Assembly (NCBI GenBank): GCA_016711345.1
Contig: JADJTD010000001.1
Span: 2,046,001-2,110,000 of the forward strand
DNA length: 64,000 nt
Origin: Chloracidobacterium sp.
Lineage (GTDB): Bacteria; Acidobacteriota; Blastocatellia; Pyrinomonadales; Pyrinomonadaceae
Direction of reading: 5' to 3'
In this document: positions 16,964 to 26,652 of the stretch, one piece after another
Position numbering within the stretch: position 1 is the stretch's first letter
Layout of the letters: every line of letters starts with the position of its first letter
Notes under the pieces: generated by a model
What the model was told of the DNA's origin: nothing
Databases searched by the model: none
What the model saw: only the letters and a program-made list of their open reading frames with translations
Position numbers and translations under genes: made by a program

Positions 16964-18427
16964 ATGACTAACCATAACTCCACAACCTCCAACGGCCATA
17001 TGTCGGAATCGAAGAATTCCAGGGATATTAACTTCCTTCTTCTTTCTACGTCCTTATTGGTAGATCGGGTGTTTTTGCACACGGAAATGATAGATATCCT
17101 TAATAAGGCGGGAAATGTTTCAATATGGGCAACTTCCTATGACGAATCGGCTGTGGAATCGTGCTGGGCAGACGTAGATGCCGACATTCAAAAATTTCCT
17201 CAGGTGCGCGCATTTCGTGAAATCCCTCACAATTTTCTTCGTCGATTGAATGAATTTGTTTGGGACTATCGTTACTTGCCCCCAAGCCGAATGAGTATGA
17301 TGGAGCATATAAGAAATAAACGATCTCCGCTACCCATACGAGCTTTAAAACCGCCCGCTCGACTGCTGGCTTTGCTTAAAACAGAACGACGTGTCGAAAG
17401 TGGTTTGGAGAAATTATTGCTGGCTTACCCACGTTCTGATGAAGCTGAGACCCGTTTGAGGGAAAACAGGCCGGATGTTGTTGTTTCTACTGGGCCTTTC
17501 CAATTTGAACAGCCGGCGATTTTTACAGCAGCAAAGAAATTAAGGATTCCAACTTTGGCTTATATTCCTTCATGGGATAACATTTCGACAAAAAATCGGA
17601 TGGTCTTTAAATATGACGGCTACATAGTATGGAATGAGCAGGCAAAACGGGAGTTGTATGAATTTTATCCAGAGACAAAGGATTGTCCAGTCTATGTGAT
17701 CGGAGCACCACAGTTCGACATTTTTCATCAGGAGCGTTTTCGTTCAACTCGCGAGGAGTTTTGCAAGCAACAAGATCTGGATCCAGATCTTCCAATAGTA
17801 GTTTACGCAGTCGGCTCGCCAAATTTTCTCCAGGAGAAACATGGTGCGGAGTATCTGGCAAAACGAGTCGCAAACGGAGACCTTGGCGACGTGCAGTTGC
17901 TCGTTAGACCGCATCCGATTCATGATAACGCCGAAATGAAGGAACTATTTGATCCGTACCTGCCAAAGGTTCGGCTGCAGGAAACACCGAATACAGGAAA
18001 AGAGCTAAACAAGAGAACTCAAGACGAATTGCAGATCGTTGAATGGGTGAACACTTTCAGACACGCCGATGTTGTTGTGAACCTGTCTTCCACAGTCACG
18101 ATCGATGCGGCTATATTCGACAGGCCAGTCGTTAACCTGGATTTTGATCCTCAGCCGGGCCAGGCAGATCAACAGTTGATCAAGGATGTAAATCACAAAT
18201 GGAATCACTTTAAGCCAATTGCCGAATCTGGAGGCGTCTGGCTGATTAATGATTTTAATGAGATGGTAGATGCAGTCAGAGGTTATTTGAAGCAGCCGGA
18301 ACTTCATCGCGAAAAACGCCGGTGGATAGCCGAATATGTTTGCGGATATCTGGATGGCAAGAATAGTGAGCGCATGGCAAATGCAATAGTAGAATTTGTA
18401 GCCAGTAGGGAGAGATCTAAAAACTAA
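16964..18427 (+). CDS. Glycosyltransferase-like surface carbohydrate protein, paralogue A
   Basis: This 487-residue cytoplasmic protein shows a GT-B-like two-lobe layout: an N-terminal variable half, then VVVSTGPFQFEQPAIFTAAKKL, IPSWDNISTKNRM, YDGYIVWNEQAKREL and YVIGAPQFDIFHQERF, followed by a C-terminal lobe with VQLLVRPHPIH and DVVVNLSSTVTIDAAIFDRPVVNL. The RPHPxH and SST blocks resemble CDP-glycerol glycerophosphotransferase-like and surface carbohydrate biosynthesis proteins, so a glycosyl- or polyol-phosphate transferase is likely. A clear relative sits at 20409, the two flanking the second asparagine synthase. In-frame ATG at 17000 (MSESKNS) is an alternative start. The gene follows phyH by 37 bp. 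Confidence 0.7.
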   Translation: MTNHNSTTSNGHMSESKNSRDINFLLLSTSLLVDRVFLHTEMIDILNKAGNVSIWATSYDESAVESCWADVDADIQKFPQVRAFREIPHNFLRRLNEFVWDYRYLPPSRMSMMEHIRNKRSPLPIRALKPPARLLALLKTERRVESGLEKLLLAYPRSDEAETRLRENRPDVVVSTGPFQFEQPAIFTAAKKLRIPTLAYIPSWDNISTKNRMVFKYDGYIVWNEQAKRELYEFYPETKDCPVYVIGAPQFDIFHQERFRSTREEFCKQQDLDPDLPIVVYAVGSPNFLQEKHGAEYLAKRVANGDLGDVQLLVRPHPIHDNAEMKELFDPYLPKVRLQETPNTGKELNKRTQDELQIVEWVNTFRHADVVVNLSSTVTIDAAIFDRPVVNLDFDPQPGQADQQLIKDVNHKWNHFKPIAESGGVWLINDFNEMVDAVRGYLKQPELHREKRRWIAEYVCGYLDGKNSERMANAIVEFVASRERSKN

Positions 18428-18428
18428 T

Positions 18429-20396
18429 ATGTGTGGAATAGCCGGAATGTTTCAACGTAATGGAGGCCAACCCTCGTTAGAGACAGTCAATAAGATTGGA
18501 CTGACGATGACGCACAGAGGGCCCGATAATTTTGGTATCGAACAGCACGGAAAAGTTGTGATGGCGCATAATCGCCTCAGCCTTTTGGACCTGTCTGATG
18601 CTGCGAATCAACCTTTTTCAAACAGCAGATACTCACTGATCTATAATGGCGAGATCTATAATTTTCGTCAGTTGCGCGAAGAACTGATCAAAAAATATGG
18701 GATCGAGTTCGTTACCACTTCCGACACCGAAGTATTGTTTCATTTGCTTATTCACGAAGGTATCGATGAATGTCTCAGCAAGCTGCAGGGCATGTTCGCG
18801 TTCGCCTTTTACGATGAGGTCGAAGAGATCCTATTGCTTGCCCGGGATCGAATGGGGATCAAACCGCTTTACTATTATAGTGAGAATGGCAGTTTGTACT
18901 GGGCCTCGGAGATAAAGGCCCTTGTTAAGACGCTTGGGCTAAAACCCGATCCGATCCGTACACTTTTCTCAGTCAATAACATGGCTGAAAAATCTGCCGA
19001 ATACACTTTGTTTAAGAACCTCTGGCTGCTGACGCCAGGAAGCTATTTGCGGATCGAATCAAAAGGCGAACCTAAGAAAATCGTCTATTATGATGTGGTT
19101 GACGAATTCGATGATGTGTATTACAACCACCTGAATAACCAGAGTTCTAAAGACATATTAACAACATTTGATGGCTTATTTGTTGATAGTGTTCAGAAAA
19201 TGCTTATTAGCGATGCGCCGGTTGGTGCCTTTGTTAGTGGCGGAATAGATTCGAGCCTGATATCAGCCGTAGCCGCACAGTTCAACTCAGACATAAAGCT
19301 CTTTACGGCCAATATTGTTGGCAAATACTCGGAATACGAAGATGTAGTCAGATTGTCAAAACATATCAATAAAGAAGTATTTGCCTATGAATTTCAACCG
19401 CAAATGATGCTGCGCGACTGGGCAGATGTTACTTATTCGTACGACTGTCCTATAGTCATTCATGTAAACTCGATCCCGTTTTCCAATGTTGCCAGGTTGG
19501 CGAGAGACTCGAATGTAAAAGCTGTCCTTACCGGAGAAGGGGCCGACGAGCTTTTTCTAGGCTATCCGCGTATAGTCGCGCAGCGATATAGTTCTATCGC
19601 AGCATTTCCTGTCAACGCCGTTAAGTCGGTATATGATCTTGTTCCAAAACTCAGTAACTACCTGTTTCCTCATAGCAACACACCCGTTTCGTTCATTAAT
19701 AAATTAGTTCAGGGTTTCGAATTTCAGCAACTTAACGACCGGGCAAACATAAAGCTTAATTCGTTGGATAAAGCGCATCGAAAAGAGCAGTATCTGACGA
19801 TAAATATGCTGCGGGAACATCTGATCACGTTACTTCACCGGAATGATCGGATGGGAATGATGTCATCGATTGAAGCGCGGTTTCCATTTTTAGATGAGGC
19901 GATCGTAAAGTTTGCAGTAAATCTTCCGACAAAATTCAAAATTGGAAGGACCGGAAGATTTGGCAATCTCAAACATCCGTTCCTTATTGATAAATGGATC
20001 GTACGAAAGATGTCAGAAAAATACCTTCCAAAGCAGATCGTCAGAAAGAAAAAGTATGGGTTTCCGATGTACGGTCACAAATACCTACGCGTAAACGAGA
20101 CTTTCTTTCGCAATGGCTGGATCGCAGAGAGTCTCGGCCTTTCCAACGATGTTCAAAAGTACTTCCTGCAAACACAGGACCCGTATATGATCGGAAAGTT
20201 GGCCTCCGTGGAAATTTTCGGCCGGATCTTCGGTTTTGACCATTCGACTGAGACAGTAAAACAACATATTTACGATAACGCGAAGATTGAAATGAGCGGT
20301 AAAACTCCCGTATTGGATATGTCCAAGATCCAGCGTAAAGCATCCGCTCTGTGGCCGGTCCTTCTAATGTGCAATCAGCTAATGCATGAACTTTAG
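18429..20396 (+). CDS. asnB: Asparagine synthase (glutamine-hydrolysing), second copy
   Basis: This 655-residue AsnB-like enzyme begins MCGIAGMFQ (Cys2 nucleophile) and has the amidotransferase blocks THRGPDNFG and NGEIYNFRQL. The synthetase domain keeps the PP-loop FVSGGIDSSLIS and the canonical TGEGADELFLGYPR motif, so this copy is the more conventional of the two. It is about 70 residues longer than the copy at 3624, with a C-terminal extension (about residues 560-655). The two copies are clearly diverged, not a recent duplication. Its start is one base after the preceding stop. The product may be asparagine for the terminal NRPS or an amide on a sugar acid; both are inferences. Confidence 0.9.
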   Translation: MCGIAGMFQRNGGQPSLETVNKIGLTMTHRGPDNFGIEQHGKVVMAHNRLSLLDLSDAANQPFSNSRYSLIYNGEIYNFRQLREELIKKYGIEFVTTSDTEVLFHLLIHEGIDECLSKLQGMFAFAFYDEVEEILLLARDRMGIKPLYYYSENGSLYWASEIKALVKTLGLKPDPIRTLFSVNNMAEKSAEYTLFKNLWLLTPGSYLRIESKGEPKKIVYYDVVDEFDDVYYNHLNNQSSKDILTTFDGLFVDSVQKMLISDAPVGAFVSGGIDSSLISAVAAQFNSDIKLFTANIVGKYSEYEDVVRLSKHINKEVFAYEFQPQMMLRDWADVTYSYDCPIVIHVNSIPFSNVARLARDSNVKAVLTGEGADELFLGYPRIVAQRYSSIAAFPVNAVKSVYDLVPKLSNYLFPHSNTPVSFINKLVQGFEFQQLNDRANIKLNSLDKAHRKEQYLTINMLREHLITLLHRNDRMGMMSSIEARFPFLDEAIVKFAVNLPTKFKIGRTGRFGNLKHPFLIDKWIVRKMSEKYLPKQIVRKKKYGFPMYGHKYLRVNETFFRNGWIAESLGLSNDVQKYFLQTQDPYMIGKLASVEIFGRIFGFDHSTETVKQHIYDNAKIEMSGKTPVLDMSKIQRKASALWPVLLMCNQLMHEL

Positions 20397-20408
20397 AAAT
20401 TATTGAGA

Positions 20409-21911
20409 ATGATCGCAGAACGTCAACTTACAGAATTTAATAGAGTGGCTGACATCGATTCTAATCGCATCCAAGAAGAAGATGTTTCGACCGGTGCTGA
20501 AGTTATCAAAGATCAGCGTGTAGCAGTCATTTTTCCGCGTGGCGAGGTAATCCGTAATTTTGTTTATACAGGAATGTTGGATGTTTTAGGCGCGGAATCC
20601 GAGCTTCATTTATTGACTGTCGCGCCAGGAGAAGAATTTGAGGAGATGCTGGCCAGTAAGTGCGACAGCATTTACCCTCTTACTGAAGCTGACGATAAAT
20701 GGATAGTGCGAATCCAACGCGATATCATCGACACGGCACACAACCGCTGGATATGGTCGAGGGCAGCAAAAGAGCGGTCGAGACTTCGCGATCAAGAAGC
20801 TCAAACCGTTCGTCAAAAAATTATTAGACGGATAAAGAAGATGATCAGTTTCCCCGTTGCCAACAGGGGTGGACTGAACGCTTTGTCGTCACTTGAACGA
20901 ATTAGCAGCCGTTTATTTCGCACTTCCAATCAATATACGGAACTCTACAAGAAAATTCGTCCCGACCTGGTGTTTAACGCATCCCATGTTCACAGCCGAA
21001 ATGCAACACAAGCAGTCGAAGCAGCTCAGTGGCTTGGGATTCCAACGGCGACATTCATTTTCAGTTGGGATAATCTAACTTCTCAAGGCCGAATCATGCT
21101 CCCATACGAATACTATCTAGTGTGGAACGAAGATCTAAAGAAGCAGCTGCTCGAAATGTATGAATGGATAAACCCTGAAAATGTTTTTATCACCGGCACA
21201 CCTCAATTCGATTATCATTTTCAGGACAAATACTATTTGAGCAAAGAAGAGTATTGTGAGGAAATTGGTGCTGATCCGAACAGGCCGATTGTACTATACG
21301 CAACGGGAATGGCGAATCATATGCCAGGCGAACCGGATATTGTCGAAGGCATTGCTGATGTTTTGGCAGAGTTTCCTGAAGGCGGAGAACCGCAATTAGT
21401 ACTAAGGGTTTATGCAAAAGACCTGACTGGACGGTTTGAAGAGTTAAGGCAGCGTCGGCCTGACATCATTTTTGCCGATCCTCTGTGGGAGCCTGCATGG
21501 CTGACACCAAAGTATGAAGACAGCTATGCGCTTATCAATGCACTTCGTCACTGCTCGCTTGGGATCAATGTCGCGTCGACTGTTTCGCTTGAACTTTGTA
21601 TGTTTGATAAGCCAGTAATAAATGTTGGCTATAATCCTCCGTCAGTTCCTGAGCAAGAGCTGTCGTATGCCGATTATTATGAATTCGATCATTACAAACC
21701 TGTTGTAGAAAGTGGAGCGGTGCAAGTTGCGTGGAGCATCGCCGAGATGCGTCAATTGATAAAGAGTTCTCTAACCACACCGGAGCAACAAAAGAATGAG
21801 CGAAAGAAATTGATCGATCATATGTTTGGATCGACACTGGATGGCATGTCTGCACATCGAGTTGCTAAGGCACTGCTTGAAGTTTGTCAGACGGAGAGTG
21901 ATCGGAGTTGA
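20409..21911 (+). CDS. Glycosyltransferase-like surface carbohydrate protein, paralogue B
   Basis: This 500-residue protein is a relative of the product at 16964, sharing the ordered blocks PTATFIFSWDNLTSQGR, YYLVWNEDLKKQL, VFITGTPQFDYHFQDKYYL, EEYCEEIGADPNRPIVLYA and a final SLGINVASTVSLELCMFDKPVINV. The C-terminal approximately 60 residues carry FDHYKPVVESGAV, matching HFKPIAESGGV in the paralogue, where a nucleotide-binding role is plausible. The ATG at 20409 is preferred to a TTG two codons upstream. The last four bases overlap the following gene (TTGA). Function is inferred as glycosyl or polyol-phosphate transfer in the cytoplasm. The two paralogues could make alternating linkages. Confidence 0.7.
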   Translation: MIAERQLTEFNRVADIDSNRIQEEDVSTGAEVIKDQRVAVIFPRGEVIRNFVYTGMLDVLGAESELHLLTVAPGEEFEEMLASKCDSIYPLTEADDKWIVRIQRDIIDTAHNRWIWSRAAKERSRLRDQEAQTVRQKIIRRIKKMISFPVANRGGLNALSSLERISSRLFRTSNQYTELYKKIRPDLVFNASHVHSRNATQAVEAAQWLGIPTATFIFSWDNLTSQGRIMLPYEYYLVWNEDLKKQLLEMYEWINPENVFITGTPQFDYHFQDKYYLSKEEYCEEIGADPNRPIVLYATGMANHMPGEPDIVEGIADVLAEFPEGGEPQLVLRVYAKDLTGRFEELRQRRPDIIFADPLWEPAWLTPKYEDSYALINALRHCSLGINVASTVSLELCMFDKPVINVGYNPPSVPEQELSYADYYEFDHYKPVVESGAVQVAWSIAEMRQLIKSSLTTPEQQKNERKKLIDHMFGSTLDGMSAHRVAKALLEVCQTESDRS

Positions 21912-22858
21912 GAGAGTCAACAATCAAAATCTCTGTTGTCACGCCAACCCTTCGTCGTCCGGACGAAGTCGTGGGCATGTTGCAAAATCTATCTAAACAA
22001 ACCCTGCTGCCGCACGAGGTTATTTTGGTTGACGGCGCTCCGCCGGAAGAAAATGAAACAGAAACTAAGGTACAAAATATTTCGCATTTGTGCCCATTCG
22101 AAATTCGTTACATTAGGCGCGGCGGTGGAACTGCAATACAACGCAACATCGGCATTGACGAGGCTACCGGTAGCATGATCAGTTTTATAGACGATGATAT
22201 TCGTCTCGAACCTGATTTTTTTGAACAAATGGCTGTAGGCTTTGAGAAAGATGTTTCAGAGTCGGTCGGTGGGATTGCCGGCTATATTACAAACCAACAT
22301 TTTGCCGTTGAAACTTCATCGAGGTGGAATTGGTATAAACGCTTACGCCTTTTAACAACGTATACGCCGGGGTTTTATGATTTCAAAACTGGTATTCCAA
22401 TTAATCGCTACTTATACCCACCACACTCTTCATTGCGGACGATCCAGTGTATGGGAGCAGGCTGTGCAGTGTGGCGCAAAAGCGTGTTTGACCAAGGTCT
22501 GAGGTTCTCACATTTCTTTTCCGATTATGGAGTTCTTGAAGATGCTCATCTCGCTTTGTGTGCAGGAAAATACTGGGTTTTACAGGAAAATGGTTCAGCA
22601 CGCTGTGAACACTTACATTCGCAAAACTCCCGCGCTAACCGAAGACGAATCGGGTACAAATGCGTTGTTAATTACTATTTCGTATTCCTAGATATTTGCG
22701 GACCACTCAGTATGCTTCAAAAGATTCGGTTCTGGCGTTTTCAGACTTTTGAACTATTTCGGATCGCGATTTCAGCCCTGCACCGTCGTAGATGGGATGA
22801 CGTTCGAGAACTTTTAGGTAGGTTCGAGGGTTTCTTCCGTGTTCTTCGCGGATTATAG
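21908..22858 (+). CDS. Family 2 glycosyltransferase
   Basis: This 316-residue GT-A enzyme starts with ISVVTPTLRRPDEVVGMLQNL and has GGTAIQRNIGIDEATG plus the DxD equivalent ISFIDDDIRLEPDFF. Later it has GAGCAVWRKSVFDQG, a family feature near the acceptor site. The start is TTG at 21908, overlapping the previous TGA stop (TTGA) with a GGAG sequence a few bases before it. No nearby ATG would keep the conserved first strand, so the TTG start is well supported. There is no strong membrane segment. It probably adds one sugar during repeat-unit assembly. Confidence 0.85.
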   Translation: MRESTIKISVVTPTLRRPDEVVGMLQNLSKQTLLPHEVILVDGAPPEENETETKVQNISHLCPFEIRYIRRGGGTAIQRNIGIDEATGSMISFIDDDIRLEPDFFEQMAVGFEKDVSESVGGIAGYITNQHFAVETSSRWNWYKRLRLLTTYTPGFYDFKTGIPINRYLYPPHSSLRTIQCMGAGCAVWRKSVFDQGLRFSHFFSDYGVLEDAHLALCAGKYWVLQENGSARCEHLHSQNSRANRRRIGYKCVVNYYFVFLDICGPLSMLQKIRFWRFQTFELFRIAISALHRRRWDDVRELLGRFEGFFRVLRGL

Positions 22859-22901
22859 ATCGTGTCTCCCCGCGTCCATGCGTATTCAAAAAGACCGGTA
22901 A

Positions 22902-24062
22902 ATGAATTTAGTCGTAGTATCACATAAAATTTGCTGGCCAAGCAAAGAATCCCCGACCGGATTTTCAACGGACGGCGGGTTTCCCTTTCATATGGAGGCG
23001 ATATCCGAGCTCTTCGCAAAAACAACTGTCGTCGTTCCATGTGAAAACGCCATTCTACAGAGTGGTGGCACTCCGTTAATAGGCCGCAATTTGGAGGTCG
23101 TTCGATTGGCCGTTCCTAGCGGAGCAGGTCTAAGAAGAAAATTGGCTATGTCTTTTTGGATCATCACGAATGGAAAAGTCATTTGGCGACAGATAAAAAA
23201 TGCAGACGCAGTTCACACGCCGATACCGGGCGATGTCGGAACTATCGGCATGCTCTTTGCTTTGATGATGCGGAAACCGATCTTTGTCAGGCACTGCGGC
23301 AACTGGTTTGTACAGCGCACCATTGCTGAGAAATTTTGGAAATGGAGTATGGAATTTTTTGGCGGTGGCCGAAACGTGATGTTTGCGACCGGAGGATCGT
23401 CCCAGCCACCATCGCAGAGCAATCCTAGCCTGAAATGGATATTTTCCACATCACTTAGGCGCGGTCAGATCGCAGGCCGTGAGCCACTTACCTTACCGGC
23501 AGACGGCCGGATAAGGCTGGCGATCGCGTGTAGGCAGGAAGCAAGAAAAGGGACGGACATTGTGATAGACAGCATGCCCAATATTTTACGTACCTTTCCG
23601 AATGCTTCGCTTGATGTGATCGGTGATGGTTCGTTGCTGGCGACATTGAAACAACGAGTTCAAGAGCTTGGTTTGAAAGACAAAGTAAATTTTCACGGAA
23701 AGCTTGAGCATGCAAAAGTCATCTCGCTGTTAAAACAGAATCATATATTTTGTTATCCGACATCTGCTTCAGAAGGTTTTCCAAAAGTAGTTCTCGAAGC
23801 ACTCGCCAGTGGAATGCCTGTGATAACTACGAGGGTTTCGGTGCTGCCTGATTTGATTTCTTCTGGATGCGGTGTGCTGCTTGATTCCCCATCGCCGGCA
23901 AGCTTGTCAAACGCTGTCATAGAAGTTTGTTCGGATCAGGCCAAGTATAAAGTAATGTCGTCGAAGGCAATGAGCACGGCTCAGAAATACAGCCTCGAAG
24001 ACTGGCGGGATTTTATCGGCAAGACTCTGCGAGAAGCGTGGAACGTCTCGACACTTTCCTGA
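22902..24062 (+). CDS. Family 4 (GT-B) glycosyltransferase
   Basis: This 386-residue retaining glycosyltransferase has the Glycos_transf_1 C-terminal lobe: RIRLAIACRQEARKGTDIVID, ASLDVIGDGSLLATL, VNFHGKLEHAKVISLLKQ and SEGFPKVVLEALASGMPVITT. The last contains the ExFxxxxxE pattern that binds the donor nucleotide. The N-terminal lobe has a glycine-rich acceptor loop (TGFSTDGGFPFHMEA). It is one of three GT4 enzymes in a row interrupted only by the polymerase gene. The donor sugar cannot be deduced. It begins 43 bp after the preceding gene, one of the larger gaps in the operon; I see no convincing promoter in it. Confidence 0.88.
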   Translation: MNLVVVSHKICWPSKESPTGFSTDGGFPFHMEAISELFAKTTVVVPCENAILQSGGTPLIGRNLEVVRLAVPSGAGLRRKLAMSFWIITNGKVIWRQIKNADAVHTPIPGDVGTIGMLFALMMRKPIFVRHCGNWFVQRTIAEKFWKWSMEFFGGGRNVMFATGGSSQPPSQSNPSLKWIFSTSLRRGQIAGREPLTLPADGRIRLAIACRQEARKGTDIVIDSMPNILRTFPNASLDVIGDGSLLATLKQRVQELGLKDKVNFHGKLEHAKVISLLKQNHIFCYPTSASEGFPKVVLEALASGMPVITTRVSVLPDLISSGCGVLLDSPSPASLSNAVIEVCSDQAKYKVMSSKAMSTAQKYSLEDWRDFIGKTLREAWNVSTLS

Positions 24063-24083
24063 ATATTCAGAACGCTTTTTCAC

Positions 24084-25196
24084 ATGAAAGTAGGTTTTCT
24101 TGCTGGAACTCTCGGACGCGGCGGAGCGGAACGGCAGCTCATTTATATGCTTCAGGCCTTAAAGGCTGAGCAGATAGAAACCCGTGTATTATGTCTTACA
24201 AAAGGTGAAGCATTTGAGCAAGAGATTCGCGAACTCGGAGTGGACGTTGACTGGATCGGCAGCACCAGGAATCAGTTCATAAGACTTAGACGAATCGTTC
24301 AGAACGTTCGAGAGCGTCCCGTAGATATTCTGCAGAGCGTACATTTTTATACAAATTTTTATGCTGCTGTTGCGGGACGCGTTTCACGTGTTCGCAATAT
24401 AGGAGCAATACGAAATGACCTGACAAGCGAGATTAAGGCAAACCACATTTTTGGGAAATGGCACTTAAAACTTCCTCAACGACTCATCGCGAATTCTCAA
24501 ATAGCCGTTGACCGGGCAATAGCAAAAGGAATTCTTCCCGAAAACATCGAGCTTGTGCGAAATGTGGTTACCGGAAAAAGCGGTGAAATTAACCTCCGTT
24601 CGACGGATGCAAATAGCGTTAGGATTCTTTTTGCCGGCAGACTTGTGCCGCAAAAGCGGCCAGAGTTGTTTATCGAGATGGCGTCGCAACTTTGCGAAAG
24701 ACTGTTCGACGTGAACCTGGAATTTGTTATAGCCGGCGATGGGCCGCTTCGTTCCGATCTTGAACATCTGGCGCAGAAACACAATTTAGAAAATAAAGGA
24801 GTAAAATTTGCAGGTGAAACCTCTGAGATGTCTGAGCTGTATTTATCCTCGGATATTCTGGTTTTGACCTCTGACCACGAAGGAACGCCAAATGTTATTT
24901 TAGAGGCGATGGCATACGGGTTGCCGGTTGTCGCTACAACAGTTGGCGGTGTTCCGGGGATATTAAATGATAGATGCGGGATCTTGGTAGAACCGACAAA
25001 TATTGAAGAATTAGTAGCGGCGGCCTCGAAGCTTATCGCCAACAGAAAACTTCGCTTGGAAATGGGAATACAAGGAAAGGAATATGTCAGGAAAAATCAC
25101 TCGATCGGCTATTTACAAGATAGGTTAAAGTTTATTTATTCTGAGTTAATTAGAACTTCGATAGCAAAAAGTGAGAGCAGAAGCACTAGTCAATAG
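24084..25196 (+). CDS. Family 4 (GT-B) glycosyltransferase
   Basis: This 370-residue enzyme starts with the GT4 acceptor loop GFLAGTLGRGGAERQLIYML. The C-terminal donor-binding lobe has ILFAGRLVPQKRPELFIEMAS, FVIAGDGPLRSDLEHLA and DHEGTPNVILEAMAYGLPVVAT with the two conserved glutamates. It resembles exopolysaccharide glycosyltransferases of the EpsD/EpsF type. The last 26 bases overlap the start proposed for the polymerase gene. Cytoplasmic, acting on lipid-linked intermediates. Confidence 0.89.
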   Translation: MKVGFLAGTLGRGGAERQLIYMLQALKAEQIETRVLCLTKGEAFEQEIRELGVDVDWIGSTRNQFIRLRRIVQNVRERPVDILQSVHFYTNFYAAVAGRVSRVRNIGAIRNDLTSEIKANHIFGKWHLKLPQRLIANSQIAVDRAIAKGILPENIELVRNVVTGKSGEINLRSTDANSVRILFAGRLVPQKRPELFIEMASQLCERLFDVNLEFVIAGDGPLRSDLEHLAQKHNLENKGVKFAGETSEMSELYLSSDILVLTSDHEGTPNVILEAMAYGLPVVATTVGGVPGILNDRCGILVEPTNIEELVAAASKLIANRKLRLEMGIQGKEYVRKNHSIGYLQDRLKFIYSELIRTSIAKSESRSTSQ

Positions 25197-26649
25197 GCCT
25201 TTAGTCCGAACCCAAAAACGGCAAGGAGTAAAAAGCAAAGCGTCACGGGATTTCCTCGTCGTGATGCTGCTGTCGATTGTACATTTGCCGTTGGGAGTAG
25301 CGCTGTACAACACGGGGTCGGTCGGCGTTGCTCATCCGTTCTTAATATTTTCCTTTGGCCTTTATCTTGCGCTGAAAAAAAAGGTGAATACCGGACATGT
25401 TGCCTGTGTGGCTGCTTATATTATCGGAGCAGAAGTATTATGGAGAATGGCCGGTGTGCCGACTCCCTGGGAATTTGGTAAATATGCGGCCGCAGGGATC
25501 ATGCTTGCTGCGATATTTCGCAGTCATCGGTTTGAGGTACCTAAACTGCCTTTGTTGTATTTGGGATTGCTAATTCCATCGGGTTTGATGGTTATCGCGG
25601 AAACCGACCTAAGCCGGGCGACAGCCGCGCTAAGCTTCAACCTGTCTGGCCCTGTATTATTGTTGGTTAGTGCTTGGTTCTTCTATAAAACTCGGATTAG
25701 TCCTTCAGAGTTTCGACGCCTGCTCATCGCTTTTATTTTGCCGCTACTTAGCGTTGCAATGTCGGCACTTTTTTATACCGTTACCGCCGAAGATCTTTCT
25801 TTTACGGGCGAATCTAATCTCGCCACGAGCGGAGGATTTGGCCCAAATCAGGTTTCATCGATGTTGGGGCTAGGTGTATTTGTTTCGGCTGCCGGCTTTC
25901 TGATATTTAAGAAGCGTTCCAAGTTTAGTATTTATTTTGCGCTTTCGGCTTTATTCTTCGCCACGCTGAGTGTTATGACTTTTTCGCGCGGCGGAATGTA
26001 CAATGCTGTTGGCGGGATCTTTGTTTTGTTGATGTTTGGATTACGTGATGTTTCTTCGGGACTGCGCCGGCTGGCGCCGGCTGTAATTTTGGGGGCACTG
26101 TTCGTATTGTTCATCTATCCGATGCTGAATGATTTTACAGGTGGTGCATTACAGGAGCGATTTGAGGATACCGGCACTTCGCAGCGGTCTGATATAGCCT
26201 GGACAGATATTGAAATGTTCATGGATAATCCTGCCTTTGGTGTTGGCGTTGGTGCGTCTTATGCCTATCGAGAAAAGTATTATCACAAGGCCATGGCACA
26301 TACCGAATTCGCCCGGATGATATCCGAGCACGGTTCATTGGGTTTAGCTGCGATATTGGTAATGCTGGCCTTCTTAATAGTAAATCTGAAACGCCCAAAT
26401 TCGACACCGGGCAGGGCATTTATCGCCGGTGGACTTACGTGGGCATGTCTGTTTATGACCAATGCAGGTATGAGACTTGCGGCGCCCGCTTTTATTTGGG
26501 GCCTTAGCTTCATCACAATAGTTAGCCTTCGGCCGCATCTAGGACGAGCGATCGGCAGGGTCAAAAATCAAGGTTCCTCAAAAACATCAACGATTCCCAG
26601 TAAAGAAATGCAGGCAACCAGATCAGTTCGAGCAAATTTACCAACCTGA
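25171..26649 (+). CDS. O-antigen polymerase/ligase-like membrane protein (Wzy/WaaL family)
   Basis: This 492-residue protein has about ten or more hydrophobic segments and a large periplasmic loop after VMTFSRGGMYNAVGG. The Wzy_C signature (SRGG) is followed by RFEDTGTSQRSDIAW and the conserved NPAFGVGVGASY...HTEFARMISEHGSLG, which carries the His-Glu pair and RxxxEHG motif of O-antigen ligases and polymerases. It either polymerises repeat units in the periplasm or ligates glycan to a carrier. It coexists with an ABC exporter, an unusual mix. The start is GTG at 25171, overlapping the preceding gene by 26 bp; the ATG at 25264 would cut into the first membrane span region. The C-terminus is basic and hydrophilic. 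Confidence 0.85.
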   Translation: MRAEALVNRPLVRTQKRQGVKSKASRDFLVVMLLSIVHLPLGVALYNTGSVGVAHPFLIFSFGLYLALKKKVNTGHVACVAAYIIGAEVLWRMAGVPTPWEFGKYAAAGIMLAAIFRSHRFEVPKLPLLYLGLLIPSGLMVIAETDLSRATAALSFNLSGPVLLLVSAWFFYKTRISPSEFRRLLIAFILPLLSVAMSALFYTVTAEDLSFTGESNLATSGGFGPNQVSSMLGLGVFVSAAGFLIFKKRSKFSIYFALSALFFATLSVMTFSRGGMYNAVGGIFVLLMFGLRDVSSGLRRLAPAVILGALFVLFIYPMLNDFTGGALQERFEDTGTSQRSDIAWTDIEMFMDNPAFGVGVGASYAYREKYYHKAMAHTEFARMISEHGSLGLAAILVMLAFLIVNLKRPNSTPGRAFIAGGLTWACLFMTNAGMRLAAPAFIWGLSFITIVSLRPHLGRAIGRVKNQGSSKTSTIPSKEMQATRSVRANLPT

Positions 26650-26652
26650 ATT

